Assembly: GCF_000971975.1 (NCBI RefSeq) | Contig: NZ_LAQO01000003.1 | Coordinates: 62,001 to 126,000, forward strand | DNA: 64,000 nt | Direction: 5' to 3' | DNA from: Paenibacillus algorifonticola | GTDB lineage: Bacteria; Bacillota; Bacilli; Paenibacillales; Paenibacillaceae | In this document: positions 33,641-42,033 of the stretch, one piece after another | Layout: the number at the start of each line of letters is the position of its first letter | How positions within the stretch are numbered: the stretch's first letter is position 1 | Translations under genes and position numbers: made by a program | Notes under the pieces: generated by a model | The model's database searches: none | Told to the model about the DNA's origin: nothing | What the model saw: only the letters and a program-made list of their open reading frames with translations

Positions 33641-34876
33641 ATGTATAAAGAAGTGATTACTGTTCATGAAATTTCGCGGTTTCAGTCAAGATCGGAAGAA
33701 TTTTTTCCGCTCGAATGGTATCGGAAGATGCTGTCCGAACATCCTGTGTATTATCATGAAGGTACCGACACCTGGAATGTTTTCAGGTATGACGATGTCA
33801 AGCAGGTACTGAGCAAGCATGAATATTTTTCGAGCGAAGGGTCCAGGACTACGGTTTTAGTTGGAGCGAAAAACAGGGAGGGGACCCCTCCGGATAAACT
33901 GAATGTTTCAAGCATAGACCCTCCACGCCATCTAAAGAGCCGCTCCTTGCTATCCGCTGCTTTTACACCCCGCAGCTTAAAAAACTGGGAGCCTCGGATC
34001 AGCAACATCGCGAAACGGCTTGTGGAGGACATAGAACCAAATACGACGATTGACATCGTTCAGGCACTGGCAACCCCGCTGCCCGCAATGGTTATGGCTG
34101 ATTTGCTTGGAATCCCTCTTACGGACAGCGGCCTTTTTAAAAGCTGGGTAGACATCTTGTTCCAGCCAGCAAGCGAGGAGAACGCGGAAGAGATTGAAAT
34201 GAAAAAGCAGGCAGCTGCACAGGAATATTACCAATTTTTATACCCGATGGTCGTTCATAAGCGGACACATCCCGGCGACGATATTATTTCGGATCTTTTG
34301 AATGTGGAGGTAGACGGCGAAAGGTTTACCGAAGACGAAGTGGTCCGGACATCGATGCTTTTGTTAGGAGCGGGGATAGAAACAACGAGCCATACGATTT
34401 CCAGTATGTTTTATTCTTTTTTGAATGAAGGCAAACCGTTGTATGATCAATTAAGAAAAGACCCGAGTCTAGCTCCTCAAGCTGTTGAAGAAATGCTTCG
34501 CTATCGGTTTCACTGCTCCAAACGACATCGTACGGTTAAGCAGGATAACAATCTGTTAGGCGTCGATATGAAAAAAGGCGATGTTGTCATCGCGTGGATG
34601 AGCGCGGCGAATATGGACGAGCGCATGTTTGAAAATCCGTTTGAGATCAATATTCATCGTGCCAATAATAAAAAGCACTTGACCTTTGGCAATGGCCCTC
34701 ACTTTTGTCTGGGTGCGCCTTTGGCAAGGATGGAGCTGAGCATTGCCCTGAGGGCATTTGTGGAGAAGGTTCCGGGGATTGAAGCTGTTGAAACCTTTGA
34801 CCTGGAGCGTCATCTTACAACTTCCGCCGTAGGGCAGTCGTTAACTCATTTGCCGGTGAAGATTCTTCAGTCATAG
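33641..34876 (+). CDS. Cytochrome P450
   Basis: 411 aa soluble bacterial P450. The ATG at 33641 follows GGAGGTGG; a TTG at 33602 would also be in frame but has no site. Landmarks: I-helix LLGAGIETTSHT with the oxygen-binding Thr, K-helix EEMLRYR (ExxR), and heme ligand loop FGNGPHFCLGAPLAR. It resembles the CypA/PksS-like group of Bacillales P450s. No ferredoxin or reductase gene is next to it, so electrons must come from elsewhere. Substrate unknown; it may tailor a secondary metabolite, but it is 5 kb from the synthase operon and has its own terminator. Confidence 0.93.
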   Translation: MYKEVITVHEISRFQSRSEEFFPLEWYRKMLSEHPVYYHEGTDTWNVFRYDDVKQVLSKHEYFSSEGSRTTVLVGAKNREGTPPDKLNVSSIDPPRHLKSRSLLSAAFTPRSLKNWEPRISNIAKRLVEDIEPNTTIDIVQALATPLPAMVMADLLGIPLTDSGLFKSWVDILFQPASEENAEEIEMKKQAAAQEYYQFLYPMVVHKRTHPGDDIISDLLNVEVDGERFTEDEVVRTSMLLLGAGIETTSHTISSMFYSFLNEGKPLYDQLRKDPSLAPQAVEEMLRYRFHCSKRHRTVKQDNNLLGVDMKKGDVVIAWMSAANMDERMFENPFEINIHRANNKKHLTFGNGPHFCLGAPLARMELSIALRAFVEKVPGIEAVETFDLERHLTTSAVGQSLTHLPVKILQS

Positions 34877-34900
34877 AAAAACATATACCGTAGTACAAAG

Positions 34901-34938
34901 GAAGGCCGGAACGTGATTGACACGCTCCGGCCTTTCGC
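34901..34938 (+). terminator. Terminator after P450 gene
   Basis: Stem AAGGCCGGAACGTG / CACGCTCCGGCCTT (14 bp with one A.C-type mismatch), 6-7 base loop, T-rich end. It begins 25 bases after the P450 stop. Confidence 0.82.
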
Positions 34939-35007
34939 TATGGTGTATGAATCTATGTGGCTAAAGGAATCGGGATGCCCGAGTACTTGAAGCAGCCTTT
35001 GATCATG

Positions 35008-35036
35008 TTGACTGTCGTTTAATAATGATTTATAAT
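35008..35036 (+). promoter_or_regulatory. Sigma-A promoter of the Asp23-family gene
   Basis: TTGACT at 35008-35013, a 17-base spacer, and a perfect TATAAT at 35031-35036. It lies about 95 bases before the Asp23-family start codon, leaving a leader of around 85 bases. Confidence 0.75.
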
Positions 35037-35129
35037 ATAATCAAATGATACATTTAACTATCAAATAGTTTTGAGTCACTCCATTAATAGATAACTGAAG
35101 AGGACGAAGAGATTGAGGAGGGAAGCAGC

Positions 35130-35480
35130 ATGTTGATTCAAGGTGTGCTAGGAAAGATTACGATTTCTAAAGAGGTAGTTTCCAAAATCATCGGTAAAAC
35201 AGCCATTGCTACCGCTGGCGTTGCCTCTATGTCAACTGGACTTGTTGAAGGCTTGGCTCAAAAGTTGACGGGAAACAGCCTTATTGGCGGGATCGAGTTG
35301 AAAAAAGCAGATACAGGACTGGATATTAATTTGAGCATTGTCGTTCATTATGGAATTAAGATGCAGGAAGTATGCATGGAATTGCAGCGGAACGTAAGAG
35401 AGGCAGTAGAGATGTTTACGGGAATTACGATAGGCTCTATCCATATTAAAGTACATGGCATTTCCGTTGCTGGAAATTGA
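35130..35480 (+). CDS. Asp23/Gls24-family envelope stress protein
   Basis: 116 aa, the usual size for the family. GAGGAGGGA lies before the ATG. The sequence shows the repeated alpha/beta core of Asp23 proteins: GKITISKEVVSKIIGKTA, then LDINLSIVVHYGIKMQEVC and VREAVEMFTGITIGSIHIKV. Family members are cytosolic proteins linked to cell-envelope and alkaline stress. It is a single gene behind a strong promoter, without the membrane partner (AmaF/Asp24-like) that accompanies Asp23 in staphylococci. Confidence 0.85.
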   Translation: MLIQGVLGKITISKEVVSKIIGKTAIATAGVASMSTGLVEGLAQKLTGNSLIGGIELKKADTGLDINLSIVVHYGIKMQEVCMELQRNVREAVEMFTGITIGSIHIKVHGISVAGN

Positions 35481-35537
35481 GCTTATAGTAGATCTTCCCC
35501 CATAGTACTTGTGATATAAAGTGATCAGTGACTCCTA

Positions 35538-35798
35538 ATCTCGCCAGTGCTTTTGCTGCTGGGGGAAGAGGATATTCATGTGAATGTGCAGGAGACCGAG
35601 CAGGTTTATCGGAAAGAGATAAGCCCTTCGTCCTTGCTTACGGTCAAAGTTTTTGCAAATACAGAGCATTCCATGCTGGATGTCCAAGCTGCTGATTCGC
35701 CATTACGGGCCTTGTTCATCAGCCTGTTCGCGCCAAGACAAATCACAGTTGACGGCTACATGGAGGAAATCGAGCAATTTTTGAAAAAGCTTCCCTGA
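35538..35798 (+). pseudogene. C-terminal fragment of alpha/beta hydrolase
   Basis: The frame opens just after a TGA with ISPVLLLLGEEDIHVNV and ends with MEEIEQFLKKLP. This is the final third of an alpha/beta hydrolase: the strand with the catalytic acid (GEEDIHV) and the loop with the catalytic His (FANTEHSMLD). The nucleophile and oxyanion regions are missing and no start site is present. It looks like a truncated remnant. Confidence 0.65.
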
Positions 35799-35837
35799 TC
35801 AGCTGCTGTCTTCCATTGCTGAGACGCTTGTATTTGC

Positions 35838-36020
35838 ATGGTGGAGAAATCGGATGACAAGCGGGCCCCTGAGCTGATGATGAGAAAGCCATGTCATTGG
35901 GTTATTGTAGCAAAAAAGGCTATCATAGACGGCCATATTGCCAGAAAAACGGTGGCATCATTGGTGGTAGACACGTTTTACAATGGCTTTAAAACAGCAA
36001 AAACGGGCATAGAACGATAG
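35838..36020 (+). CDS. Doubtful 60-codon open frame
   Basis: A basic 60-residue frame with no recognised family and no ribosome binding site before its ATG. It sits between a hydrolase remnant and a strong terminator. It may be a fragment of a lost gene. The rest of the 35799-36109 interval holds only the terminator at 36034-36084. Confidence 0.2.
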   Translation: MVEKSDDKRAPELMMRKPCHWVIVAKKAIIDGHIARKTVASLVVDTFYNGFKTAKTGIER

Positions 36021-36033
36021 CCAAGGGGATAGA

Positions 36034-36084
36034 GACACAAGAGACTCAGCCAGGAACATGGCTGAGTCTCTCGTGTCTTATTTT
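36034..36084. terminator. Strong bidirectional terminator
   Basis: GACAC + GAGACTCAGCC pairs with GGCTGAGTCTC + GTGTC (about 16 bp with a small bulge) around an 8-base loop, followed by TTATTTTT. It lies between convergent genes. Confidence 0.85.
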
Positions 36085-36109
36085 TAAAGGCTGCTGATTT
36101 GTTTGTGAC

Positions 36110-36766
36110 TTACACATTAGGCTCCCGTTCTGCAAACTCTTGTAACATCCCTTTTATTTGTTCTACCAATAAAGCAGGCGCTTTCTTTGGTGAACCCGTG
36201 TCAAACGGAGGCTGAGGATCGTATTCTAAGATCAACTGGACTCCTTTACCTATATCTTCTCCCAATTCCCATGCTATTAATTGGAGCGCCATATCGATAC
36301 CAGAGGAAACACCGGCTGCAGTAACCATTTTGCCCTGACGAACGACTCTCTCATCTGTAGGAATGGTACCAAGAGATTGGAGCAGATCGAAGGATCCCCA
36401 ATGACTTGTGGCTGTGATTCCTTTTAGCAAGCCTGCTGCGCTTAAAATCAAAGAGCCGTTACAAACCGATGTCGTCCATTTCGTCGTTTCATGTATTTGG
36501 CGAATCCAATTTAACGTTTCTTCATCATTCATTGGAGTTTTATAATTTGGCGGACTACAGCCTGGAACAACAAGAATATCAGCTGAAGTAACTTCAGAAA
36601 AGCTATAATCGGCATGCAAATAACCCATATTTGAGTCCAGTTTGATTAAACCTTTTTTCTTAGCGACAAACTTCACTTCACATTTTAGTGTAGCGGCGAA
36701 CACGTCGTAAGGACCAATTGCATCTAATGCTGTGATCCCATCGAAAAGCATAATTGCGATTTTCAT
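36110..36766 (-). CDS. DJ-1/PfpI family protein
   Basis: 218 aa with the DJ-1/PfpI fold: N-terminal strand MKIAIMLFDGITALDAIGPYDVF, the nucleophile elbow TSVCNGSLILSAAGLLKG with the conserved Cys, and the following ATSHWGSFDLL. The form is closest to the isonitrile hydratase/ThiJ-like regulators-without-HTH subgroup, so possible activities include glyoxalase-like or hydratase chemistry; none can be assigned. AAAGGAG precedes the ATG. A CsoR-type operator lies in its promoter, hinting at control by copper, formaldehyde or reactive sulfur. Confidence 0.85.
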   Translation of the reverse strand: MKIAIMLFDGITALDAIGPYDVFAATLKCEVKFVAKKKGLIKLDSNMGYLHADYSFSEVTSADILVVPGCSPPNYKTPMNDEETLNWIRQIHETTKWTTSVCNGSLILSAAGLLKGITATSHWGSFDLLQSLGTIPTDERVVRQGKMVTAAGVSSGIDMALQLIAWELGEDIGKGVQLILEYDPQPPFDTGSPKKAPALLVEQIKGMLQEFAEREPNV

Positions 36767-36816
36767 GATGATTTCTCCTTTAATCTGGGATTTTATTCTT
36801 ACAAAATAATATTATC

Positions 36817-36833
36817 ATACCCATACGGGGTAT
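36817..36833. promoter_or_regulatory. CsoR/RcnR-family-type operator upstream of the DJ-1 gene
   Basis: ATACCC-ATAC-GGGGTAT, an inverted repeat with G/C tracts separated by 4 bases. This is the form recognised by CsoR, CstR and RcnR/FrmR regulators. It lies about 50 bases upstream of the minus-strand DJ-1 start, overlapping where its promoter should be. No csoR-like gene is in the window. The rest of 36767-37028 shows no gene. Confidence 0.6.
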
Positions 36834-37028
36834 AGGTATATAGATGTGTAGATATTGTGAAAACAGTTCATAAGCTACAAATAAATATTGGGAATAAAAA
36901 AATCCTTTACAATAGATAGAATAGGTAGACCTGTCCATGATCTATTGAAAAGGAAATTGCGTTACTTTTGTCACAGCTGCAAGGCCGCCTTTCCATAGTA
37001 CGAAGCTTTCGGTCCTAATCCGTTTAAG

Positions 37029-37087
37029 CAACAAAAAAACCTGACAAAGGCCTTGTGAAACCAAGGGGTTTGTCAGGTTTTTTGTTG
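37029..37087. terminator. Terminator downstream of AraC gene
   Basis: Long stem CAACAAAAAAACCTGACAAA / TTTGTCAGGTTTTTTGTTG with a ~20-base loop. A and T runs on both sides let it work in both directions; it lies 60 bases past the end of the minus-strand AraC gene. Confidence 0.85.
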
Positions 37088-37147
37088 AAAGTTCTCTCGC
37101 AACTGATTGTCCATAACAAAAATATCCAGGTAGCCCACCATGCTGCG

Positions 37148-38047
37148 CTACAATGGCCGTTTGCGCGCTTCCGATGGGGTTACGCCTTTGTATTGCTTGT
37201 ACAGCTTCGTAAAATAATTCGGGTTGTCGCATCCTACCGCTGCTGCAATTTCGCTAATGGTAGATGTCGTTTGCAGCAGCAGCCTCTGCGCCTCGTTGAC
37301 GCGACAAACGTTGATATATTCGACGAAGGTGCGCCCAGTCAGCTTTTTGAACTGCTTGCAGAAATGGAACGGATTGAGATTAACCTGTCGTGCCGCTGCT
37401 TCTACCGTTATTTTGGTTTGAAAATCGGACTCCAACCGTTTGATCAGCTGCTTGAAGCGGTCGCGGTTAGCCAGGTGGGAGGCGGCCGCGCCTCTGCCAC
37501 TGTTTGGCGGCTGGCTGTCGAAGCGGCGGGCAAGCAGCGTTAGCGCGCTATACAGCTTAGCTTTGACGAGCAGTTGATAGCCTGGCTGCTTGTCGTCAAG
37601 CTCTTCCACGAGCTCATCCAGCAGCTTCACGATAGCGCCGCCATGCTGCTCATGCTCCAGCGGTTTGACGGGAAATCTCAGCGTCCCCTCCAGGTAAGGC
37701 GCAACAAGCTGCGCATGCACGGGATCATGAACCCACTCATTGAACAATGAGGCATTAAAGACGATACAATCATAACGAATATCGCCCTCGCACAGCGCAT
37801 AGCCAACATGCAGGCCGCCTCCCGGAATAACGATTAATTCTCCCTGGGATATCTCGTAGGGTCTGCTGTCGATATGCAATAGCGCACTGCCTTCTCTCAT
37901 CAGAATAATCTCGAAATGCTCATGCCAGTGCAAATACAGCATGTTGTCACCCGGTTTAATTCCAAGCGCTTGGTTATGAAATAATTGAATGGGATACGCC
38001 TTATGCTCTAGTCGCGTATTTTCCCAAAGCTCTTTTGGATACGTCAT
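37148..38047 (-). CDS. AraC-family regulator with cupin sensor domain
   Basis: 299 aa. N-terminal cupin-like ligand domain (LHWHEHFEIILMREG, IVIPGGGLHVGY) and a C-terminal double helix-turn-helix (ITVEAAARQVNLNPFHFCKQ and ISEIAAAVGCDNPNYFTKLY). The ATG at 38047 is preferred, with GGTGGTGA upstream; three GTG codons at 38065-38057 are alternatives. It diverges from the sugar isomerase/oxidoreductase pair and is the likely activator of that pair in response to a sugar. Confidence 0.92.
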   Translation of the reverse strand: MTYPKELWENTRLEHKAYPIQLFHNQALGIKPGDNMLYLHWHEHFEIILMREGSALLHIDSRPYEISQGELIVIPGGGLHVGYALCEGDIRYDCIVFNASLFNEWVHDPVHAQLVAPYLEGTLRFPVKPLEHEQHGGAIVKLLDELVEELDDKQPGYQLLVKAKLYSALTLLARRFDSQPPNSGRGAAASHLANRDRFKQLIKRLESDFQTKITVEAAARQVNLNPFHFCKQFKKLTGRTFVEYINVCRVNEAQRLLLQTTSTISEIAAAVGCDNPNYFTKLYKQYKGVTPSEARKRPL

Positions 38048-38173
38048 AATAAAATTCACCACCACAAGATTAGACTACTTTTGCTCAAGATTGTTTAGAG
38101 TCATCTCGTAATTCTCTCGTTATAATGAAGGTGCTAAGCATACTATAAGCCAATATTGGAGTGATATTCAAGG

Positions 38174-39064
38174 GTGAGTGAACAAATGAGAATAGGTACG
38201 TTGGTAGGCGGCGGGAATGCCGATATGATTATACCGCAAATCGTGGGACATGGTTTTGAATCTTTTAATTTGACGTTCTGGCAGACTACGGGCAAAACAG
38301 ATTTGACGGAATTGGCTAAACGTGTAAGAGCGCTATCCGATCAGCATGGCTTTGTGGTGTCGGCGCTGAGCGTCTTCGGCAATCCGCTTACAGGTGCAGG
38401 CGACAATGCGGATACTTTAGCTAGCTGGGAACGCTTAATCGACCACGCGTCACTTTTTGGCGCTGATATTGTATCTGGGTTTACTGGACGATTGACGGAT
38501 CAGCCGATTGATGAATCAATCCCGCGGTTTAAGGAAGTGTTCGGGGAACTAACGAGGCGTGCGGCGGACAAAGGCGTGCGGATTGCGTTTGAAAACTGTG
38601 ACATGGGTGGCACGTGGACGCAGGGAGACTGGAATATCGCGCATAATCCGACAGCGTGGGAGCTTATGTTCAACGCGGTGCCGGAAGATAATATCGGCCT
38701 GGAGTGGGAGCCCTGTCACCAGATGGTCAGTCTGATTGATCCGATCCCGCAGCTTCGCAAATGGGCAAACAAAGTATTCCATGTTCATGGCAAAGATGCG
38801 ACGATCGCTTGGGATATTGTGAAGGAGCATGGTGTGCATGGTCCGCAGCCATTTGTCTGGCATCGGACGCCGGGCTTTGGCGACAGCAACTGGAGCGATA
38901 TTATAACGATTTTGCGTCAAAATGGATATAAAGGCACGATCGATATCGAAGGCTGGCATGATCCTGTGTACAAGGACGAGCTGGAAATGACGGGTCAGGT
39001 TCATGCATTAAATTATTTGAAGCGCTGCCGTGGCGGCGATTTTGTTCCAAATCCAAGCGTATAA
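38174..39064 (+). CDS. Sugar phosphate isomerase/epimerase (AP endonuclease-2 TIM barrel)
   Basis: 296 aa, full length for the xylose isomerase-like TIM-barrel family. Metal-site segments at strand ends are visible: IAFENCDMGG, LEWEPCHQM, VFHVHGKDA and GTIDIEGWHDP. Such enzymes isomerise or epimerise keto-sugars or inositol derivatives. The GTG at 38174 is preceded by GGAG at suitable distance; an ATG 12 bases later is an alternative. It is followed after 34 bases by a Gfo/Idh/MocA dehydrogenase, a common pairing in inositol or rare-sugar catabolism. Exact substrate unknown. Confidence 0.9.
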   Translation: MSEQMRIGTLVGGGNADMIIPQIVGHGFESFNLTFWQTTGKTDLTELAKRVRALSDQHGFVVSALSVFGNPLTGAGDNADTLASWERLIDHASLFGADIVSGFTGRLTDQPIDESIPRFKEVFGELTRRAADKGVRIAFENCDMGGTWTQGDWNIAHNPTAWELMFNAVPEDNIGLEWEPCHQMVSLIDPIPQLRKWANKVFHVHGKDATIAWDIVKEHGVHGPQPFVWHRTPGFGDSNWSDIITILRQNGYKGTIDIEGWHDPVYKDELEMTGQVHALNYLKRCRGGDFVPNPSV

Positions 39065-39098
39065 ATACTAGCTGAAGCGAAGCGGGAGGAGTAACATA

Positions 39099-40136
39099 AT
39101 GTCAGCAAAATATCGGGTAGTCGTCGCAGGCTGTGGGGGAATGGCTAACAAATGGGTGGACTATGCGCAAGGCAGGAATGATACGGAAATCGTCGGCCTG
39201 GTGGATATTAAACAGGCATTTGCCCAGGCGATGGCTGAGCGTAAAGGATTGACCTGTCCGACCTTTACCAGCTTGCAGGTTGCACTTGCGGAGACGGGGG
39301 CGAATCTTGTTTTCGATATTACAATCCCTTCTAGTCACTATTCAATCGGCAGCACAGCGCTGGAGCAGGGCTGTCACGTATTTGGCGAGAAGCCCTTGGC
39401 GGAATCGATGGAAGAATGCCTGTCTATTGTGAAGCTGGCAGAGCGTACGGGCCGTACGCATGCCGTTATGCAAAATCGCCGTTACGATGGGCGCATTCGT
39501 GCTTTGCGCAGGCTGATGTCGGATGGCCACATCGGGCGAACCGGCTTTATCGGTGCGGATTTTTTTATCGGCGCACATTTTGGCGGATTCCGTGATGCGA
39601 TGAGCAGTCCGCTGCTGCTGGATATGGCGATTCATACGTTCGACCAGGCGCGGTATTTATCGGGAGCGAACCCGGTATCGGTCTATTGCCATGAATTTAA
39701 CCCTCCGGGCTCCTGGTATGAAGGGAATGCGGCAGCGCTCTGTATTTTTGAAATGTCCGACGGCTCGCTATTTAATTATCGCGGCTCATGGTGCGCGGAG
39801 GGCGCTATTACCTCATGGGAAGCTCAGTGGCGTATTACAGGAGAATATGGTACAGCCATTTGGGACGGAATTGGTGAGCCCTATGCAGAAATTGTTGCTC
39901 CAAACGATCAGACGGGCAAATTTATTCGCGATTATGTGCGCGTAGATGGCGGACTTGTTCAGTTGAATAACGAGTTCCACGAGGGCTGCCTTGATGAAAT
40001 GTTCGCAGCGCTTGATGAAGGGCGCAAGCCGGAAACCGATTGCAGCGATAATATTTACAGCATGGCTATGGTGCTTGCATCGCTGGAGAGCGCGCGGCTT
40101 GGGCAGAAGGTGCTTATTGCTGATATGATGAAATAG
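39099..40136 (+). CDS. Gfo/Idh/MocA-family oxidoreductase
   Basis: 345 aa NAD(P)-dependent sugar dehydrogenase. The N-terminal Rossmann start is VVVAGCGGMANKWVD; the family motif EKP occurs in GCHVFGEKPLAESMEE; the C-terminal alpha/beta domain has DMAIHTFDQARYLSG, which includes the usual catalytic-region His. GCGGGAGGAG precedes the ATG. Together with the isomerase just upstream it probably oxidises a cyclic polyol or sugar under control of the divergent AraC protein. Confidence 0.93.
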   Translation: MSAKYRVVVAGCGGMANKWVDYAQGRNDTEIVGLVDIKQAFAQAMAERKGLTCPTFTSLQVALAETGANLVFDITIPSSHYSIGSTALEQGCHVFGEKPLAESMEECLSIVKLAERTGRTHAVMQNRRYDGRIRALRRLMSDGHIGRTGFIGADFFIGAHFGGFRDAMSSPLLLDMAIHTFDQARYLSGANPVSVYCHEFNPPGSWYEGNAAALCIFEMSDGSLFNYRGSWCAEGAITSWEAQWRITGEYGTAIWDGIGEPYAEIVAPNDQTGKFIRDYVRVDGGLVQLNNEFHEGCLDEMFAALDEGRKPETDCSDNIYSMAMVLASLESARLGQKVLIADMMK

Positions 40137-40186
40137 TGCTTGCCAAATATGAGCGATTGTTAACATGATCAGTGGCTTTATTTTCA

Positions 40187-40223
40187 GGTCAAAAACCGAT
40201 CCTTTGGAGATCGGTTTTTGACC
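40187..40223. terminator. Bidirectional terminator
   Basis: Perfect 15-bp stem GGTCAAAAACCGATC / GATCGGTTTTTGACC with a 7-base loop, between the converging oxidoreductase and amidohydrolase genes. Confidence 0.9.
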
Positions 40224-40279
40224 GTTGCATTTATGTGCTCTAAAATATGTGCCCTAAAAATGTTCCCAAGCTGGATGGT

Positions 40280-41638
40280 TCAAACGACTCCGTTCGCAGC
40301 ATCTGCAAAAGTAGAGAACAAGAATTCTTTACTTTCGCCCGCAATTTTACGCACATGGTTTAAATCAACGTGCAGCAGCTGTCCGTGACGTTTTACCGGA
40401 CGTCCGGAAACAAATACGGAATCAACGTTTGAGGGATTCGCGAATTGTACGACGGCTCCAACTGGATCGGAAGCGGGAAACATATTCAAATCCGTTATTC
40501 GAATCATGATGAAATCGGCTTCTTTTCCAGGAGATAGGGTACCGATTTTATGATCCAGACCTAAGGCTTTGGCTCCGGCTATGGTTGCAAAATTTAATAC
40601 CTGTTGTGCCTTTAAACTCAATTCACCGGGCATGTTTTTGGACGCTAAAATGTTCTGATTCGTTCTTGCCCGCTCCGCTTGCAGCATAAATTTCATTTGC
40701 GTAAACATATCCCCGCTGGTTGAAGTCACCACATCTACACCAAGGGTAGGCGTTCCGCCATTCTCAAGAAACAGCCCGGTGGCTGGATATCCATGCCCCA
40801 TCATCATTTCAACCTCAGGAGTAATCGATATCGACGCTCCTGAATCGGCAAGCATTTTGTACTCGTCATAACCCATTGTATTAGCGTGTACCATATTTAA
40901 ATCGGGACCAAGCAAGCCGGCTTTATATAGCTTTTCGATGGATCGGTCATCCGGACCCCAGCTGCCAAAACCGACATGCATGGAACATATCGCATCCAGC
41001 TCTCTGGCCAGCCGGATTTCATGAACCGTAGCGTCCCAATGGCTGAATTCCGGCCCTCTAATAGCTAAGCCCATCGTTAATAATTGGTCGTCGGAGGAAA
41101 AATGCTGCTGTTTTACACGGTACACGTCATCCGAAACGATTTTTTTGCTATTTCGGTCCCAATATTCCGTTTCGCCGGACGCTCCATACGCGAATACGGC
41201 GCGAATGCCGGCATTTTTCAAACCTTGAACTAATCCGTCCGCGTGCTCAGGGGAATAAATCATCGTCCAATCCAAGAGGGTGGTTACGCCGGCATTTAAC
41301 GCTTCCAAAGCTCCTAGCAAATTAGCAGCATAGCTGTCTACGGGCCGCAATTTGCTGCCAAAGCCGCCATAATAAATATTTTGCAAATAGGTAGGCAGTG
41401 ACCAGTCCGCTCCTATCGTTCGGACTAAAGATTCCCAGACATGCCGATGGGTATCCACAAAGCCTGGCATGACAATCATATCTGTTGCATCGACGATTTC
41501 GCAGTCCGAAGCATCCAGCTCTTCTTGAATCGCTACAATGATAGAGTCCTCGACTAAAATATCAGCTTTCTTAAAATCCCCTAATGATTTGTCCATCGTT
41601 AAAACGCAGCCGTTTTTAATTAAGTAACGTTTACTCAA
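40280..41638 (-). CDS. Amidohydrolase of the TrzA/AtzA/SAH-deaminase type
   Basis: 452 aa metal-dependent hydrolase. Metal and active-site segments: PGFVDTHRHVWESL (HxH), SMHVGFGS, MVHANTMGYDE and TLGVDVVTS. The family covers chlorohydrolases, cytosine/guanine deaminases and S-adenosylhomocysteine deaminase; the substrate cannot be chosen. Start: AAAGGAG directly abuts the ATG at 41647, which is too close, while TTG at 41638 lies 9 bases from it, so translation probably starts at TTG (MSKRYLIKNGCVLTMD). It is a single gene with no clear partner. Confidence 0.88.
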   Translation of the reverse strand: MSKRYLIKNGCVLTMDKSLGDFKKADILVEDSIIVAIQEELDASDCEIVDATDMIVMPGFVDTHRHVWESLVRTIGADWSLPTYLQNIYYGGFGSKLRPVDSYAANLLGALEALNAGVTTLLDWTMIYSPEHADGLVQGLKNAGIRAVFAYGASGETEYWDRNSKKIVSDDVYRVKQQHFSSDDQLLTMGLAIRGPEFSHWDATVHEIRLARELDAICSMHVGFGSWGPDDRSIEKLYKAGLLGPDLNMVHANTMGYDEYKMLADSGASISITPEVEMMMGHGYPATGLFLENGGTPTLGVDVVTSTSGDMFTQMKFMLQAERARTNQNILASKNMPGELSLKAQQVLNFATIAGAKALGLDHKIGTLSPGKEADFIMIRITDLNMFPASDPVGAVVQFANPSNVDSVFVSGRPVKRHGQLLHVDLNHVRKIAGESKEFLFSTFADAANGVV

Positions 41639-41927
41639 CCTATCCATCTCCTTTGATCAATAATTGGCTATTACAAAGCAAGAATTAAAAAGAATGGCGC
41701 AAAGGTGGCAATCAAACGATTAAACATAGGTTTACCATTACAGATTACATATTTTTACACAATTTGTAAACTGAAATATAATGAAACAGGTAGAAAACAC
41801 GTCGTTATTTGGAATCGCAAACATCATGTTGTTAGGCTTGATTAAGAGATTTGGAGATGAAACAACAGAGATCAAGGCTTAGAAAATGGTCAGTGACAAG
41901 TTGATTTTCGTCAGAGATTCACCAGAA
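41639..41927. other. Gap between amidohydrolase and GNAT-fusion genes
   Basis: AT-rich leader DNA. The only open frame is a 33-codon stretch 41781-41882 that resembles nothing I know and has no ribosome site. It may be a gene remnant. Otherwise I see nothing here before the promoter at 41928. Confidence 0.4.
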
Positions 41928-41956
41928 TTGACCAGAAAAAATACACATGATAAAAT
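41928..41956 (+). promoter_or_regulatory. Sigma-A promoter of the GNAT-fusion operon
   Basis: TTGACC at 41928-41933, 17-base spacer, TAAAAT at 41951-41956. It drives the GNAT/beta-sandwich gene and the amidohydrolase behind it. Confidence 0.75.
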
Positions 41957-41959
41957 AAT

Positions 41960-41977
41960 ACTGAACGTTCGGTCAGT
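41960..41977. promoter_or_regulatory. TetR-type operator over the transcription start
   Basis: ACTGAACGTTCGGTCAGT, an imperfect palindrome (14 of 18 positions symmetric), starts 4 bases after the -10 box, so a bound repressor would cover the transcription start. The sequence type (TGAACGTTCGGTCA) is common for TetR-family sites. No TetR gene is adjacent; the nearest are at 32565 and 58513. Confidence 0.6.
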
Positions 41978-42033
41978 TTGGTGTTGGAATGTGTATCAGC
42001 CGTGTACAACGAATTCAGGAGGTGAGTACGCTT

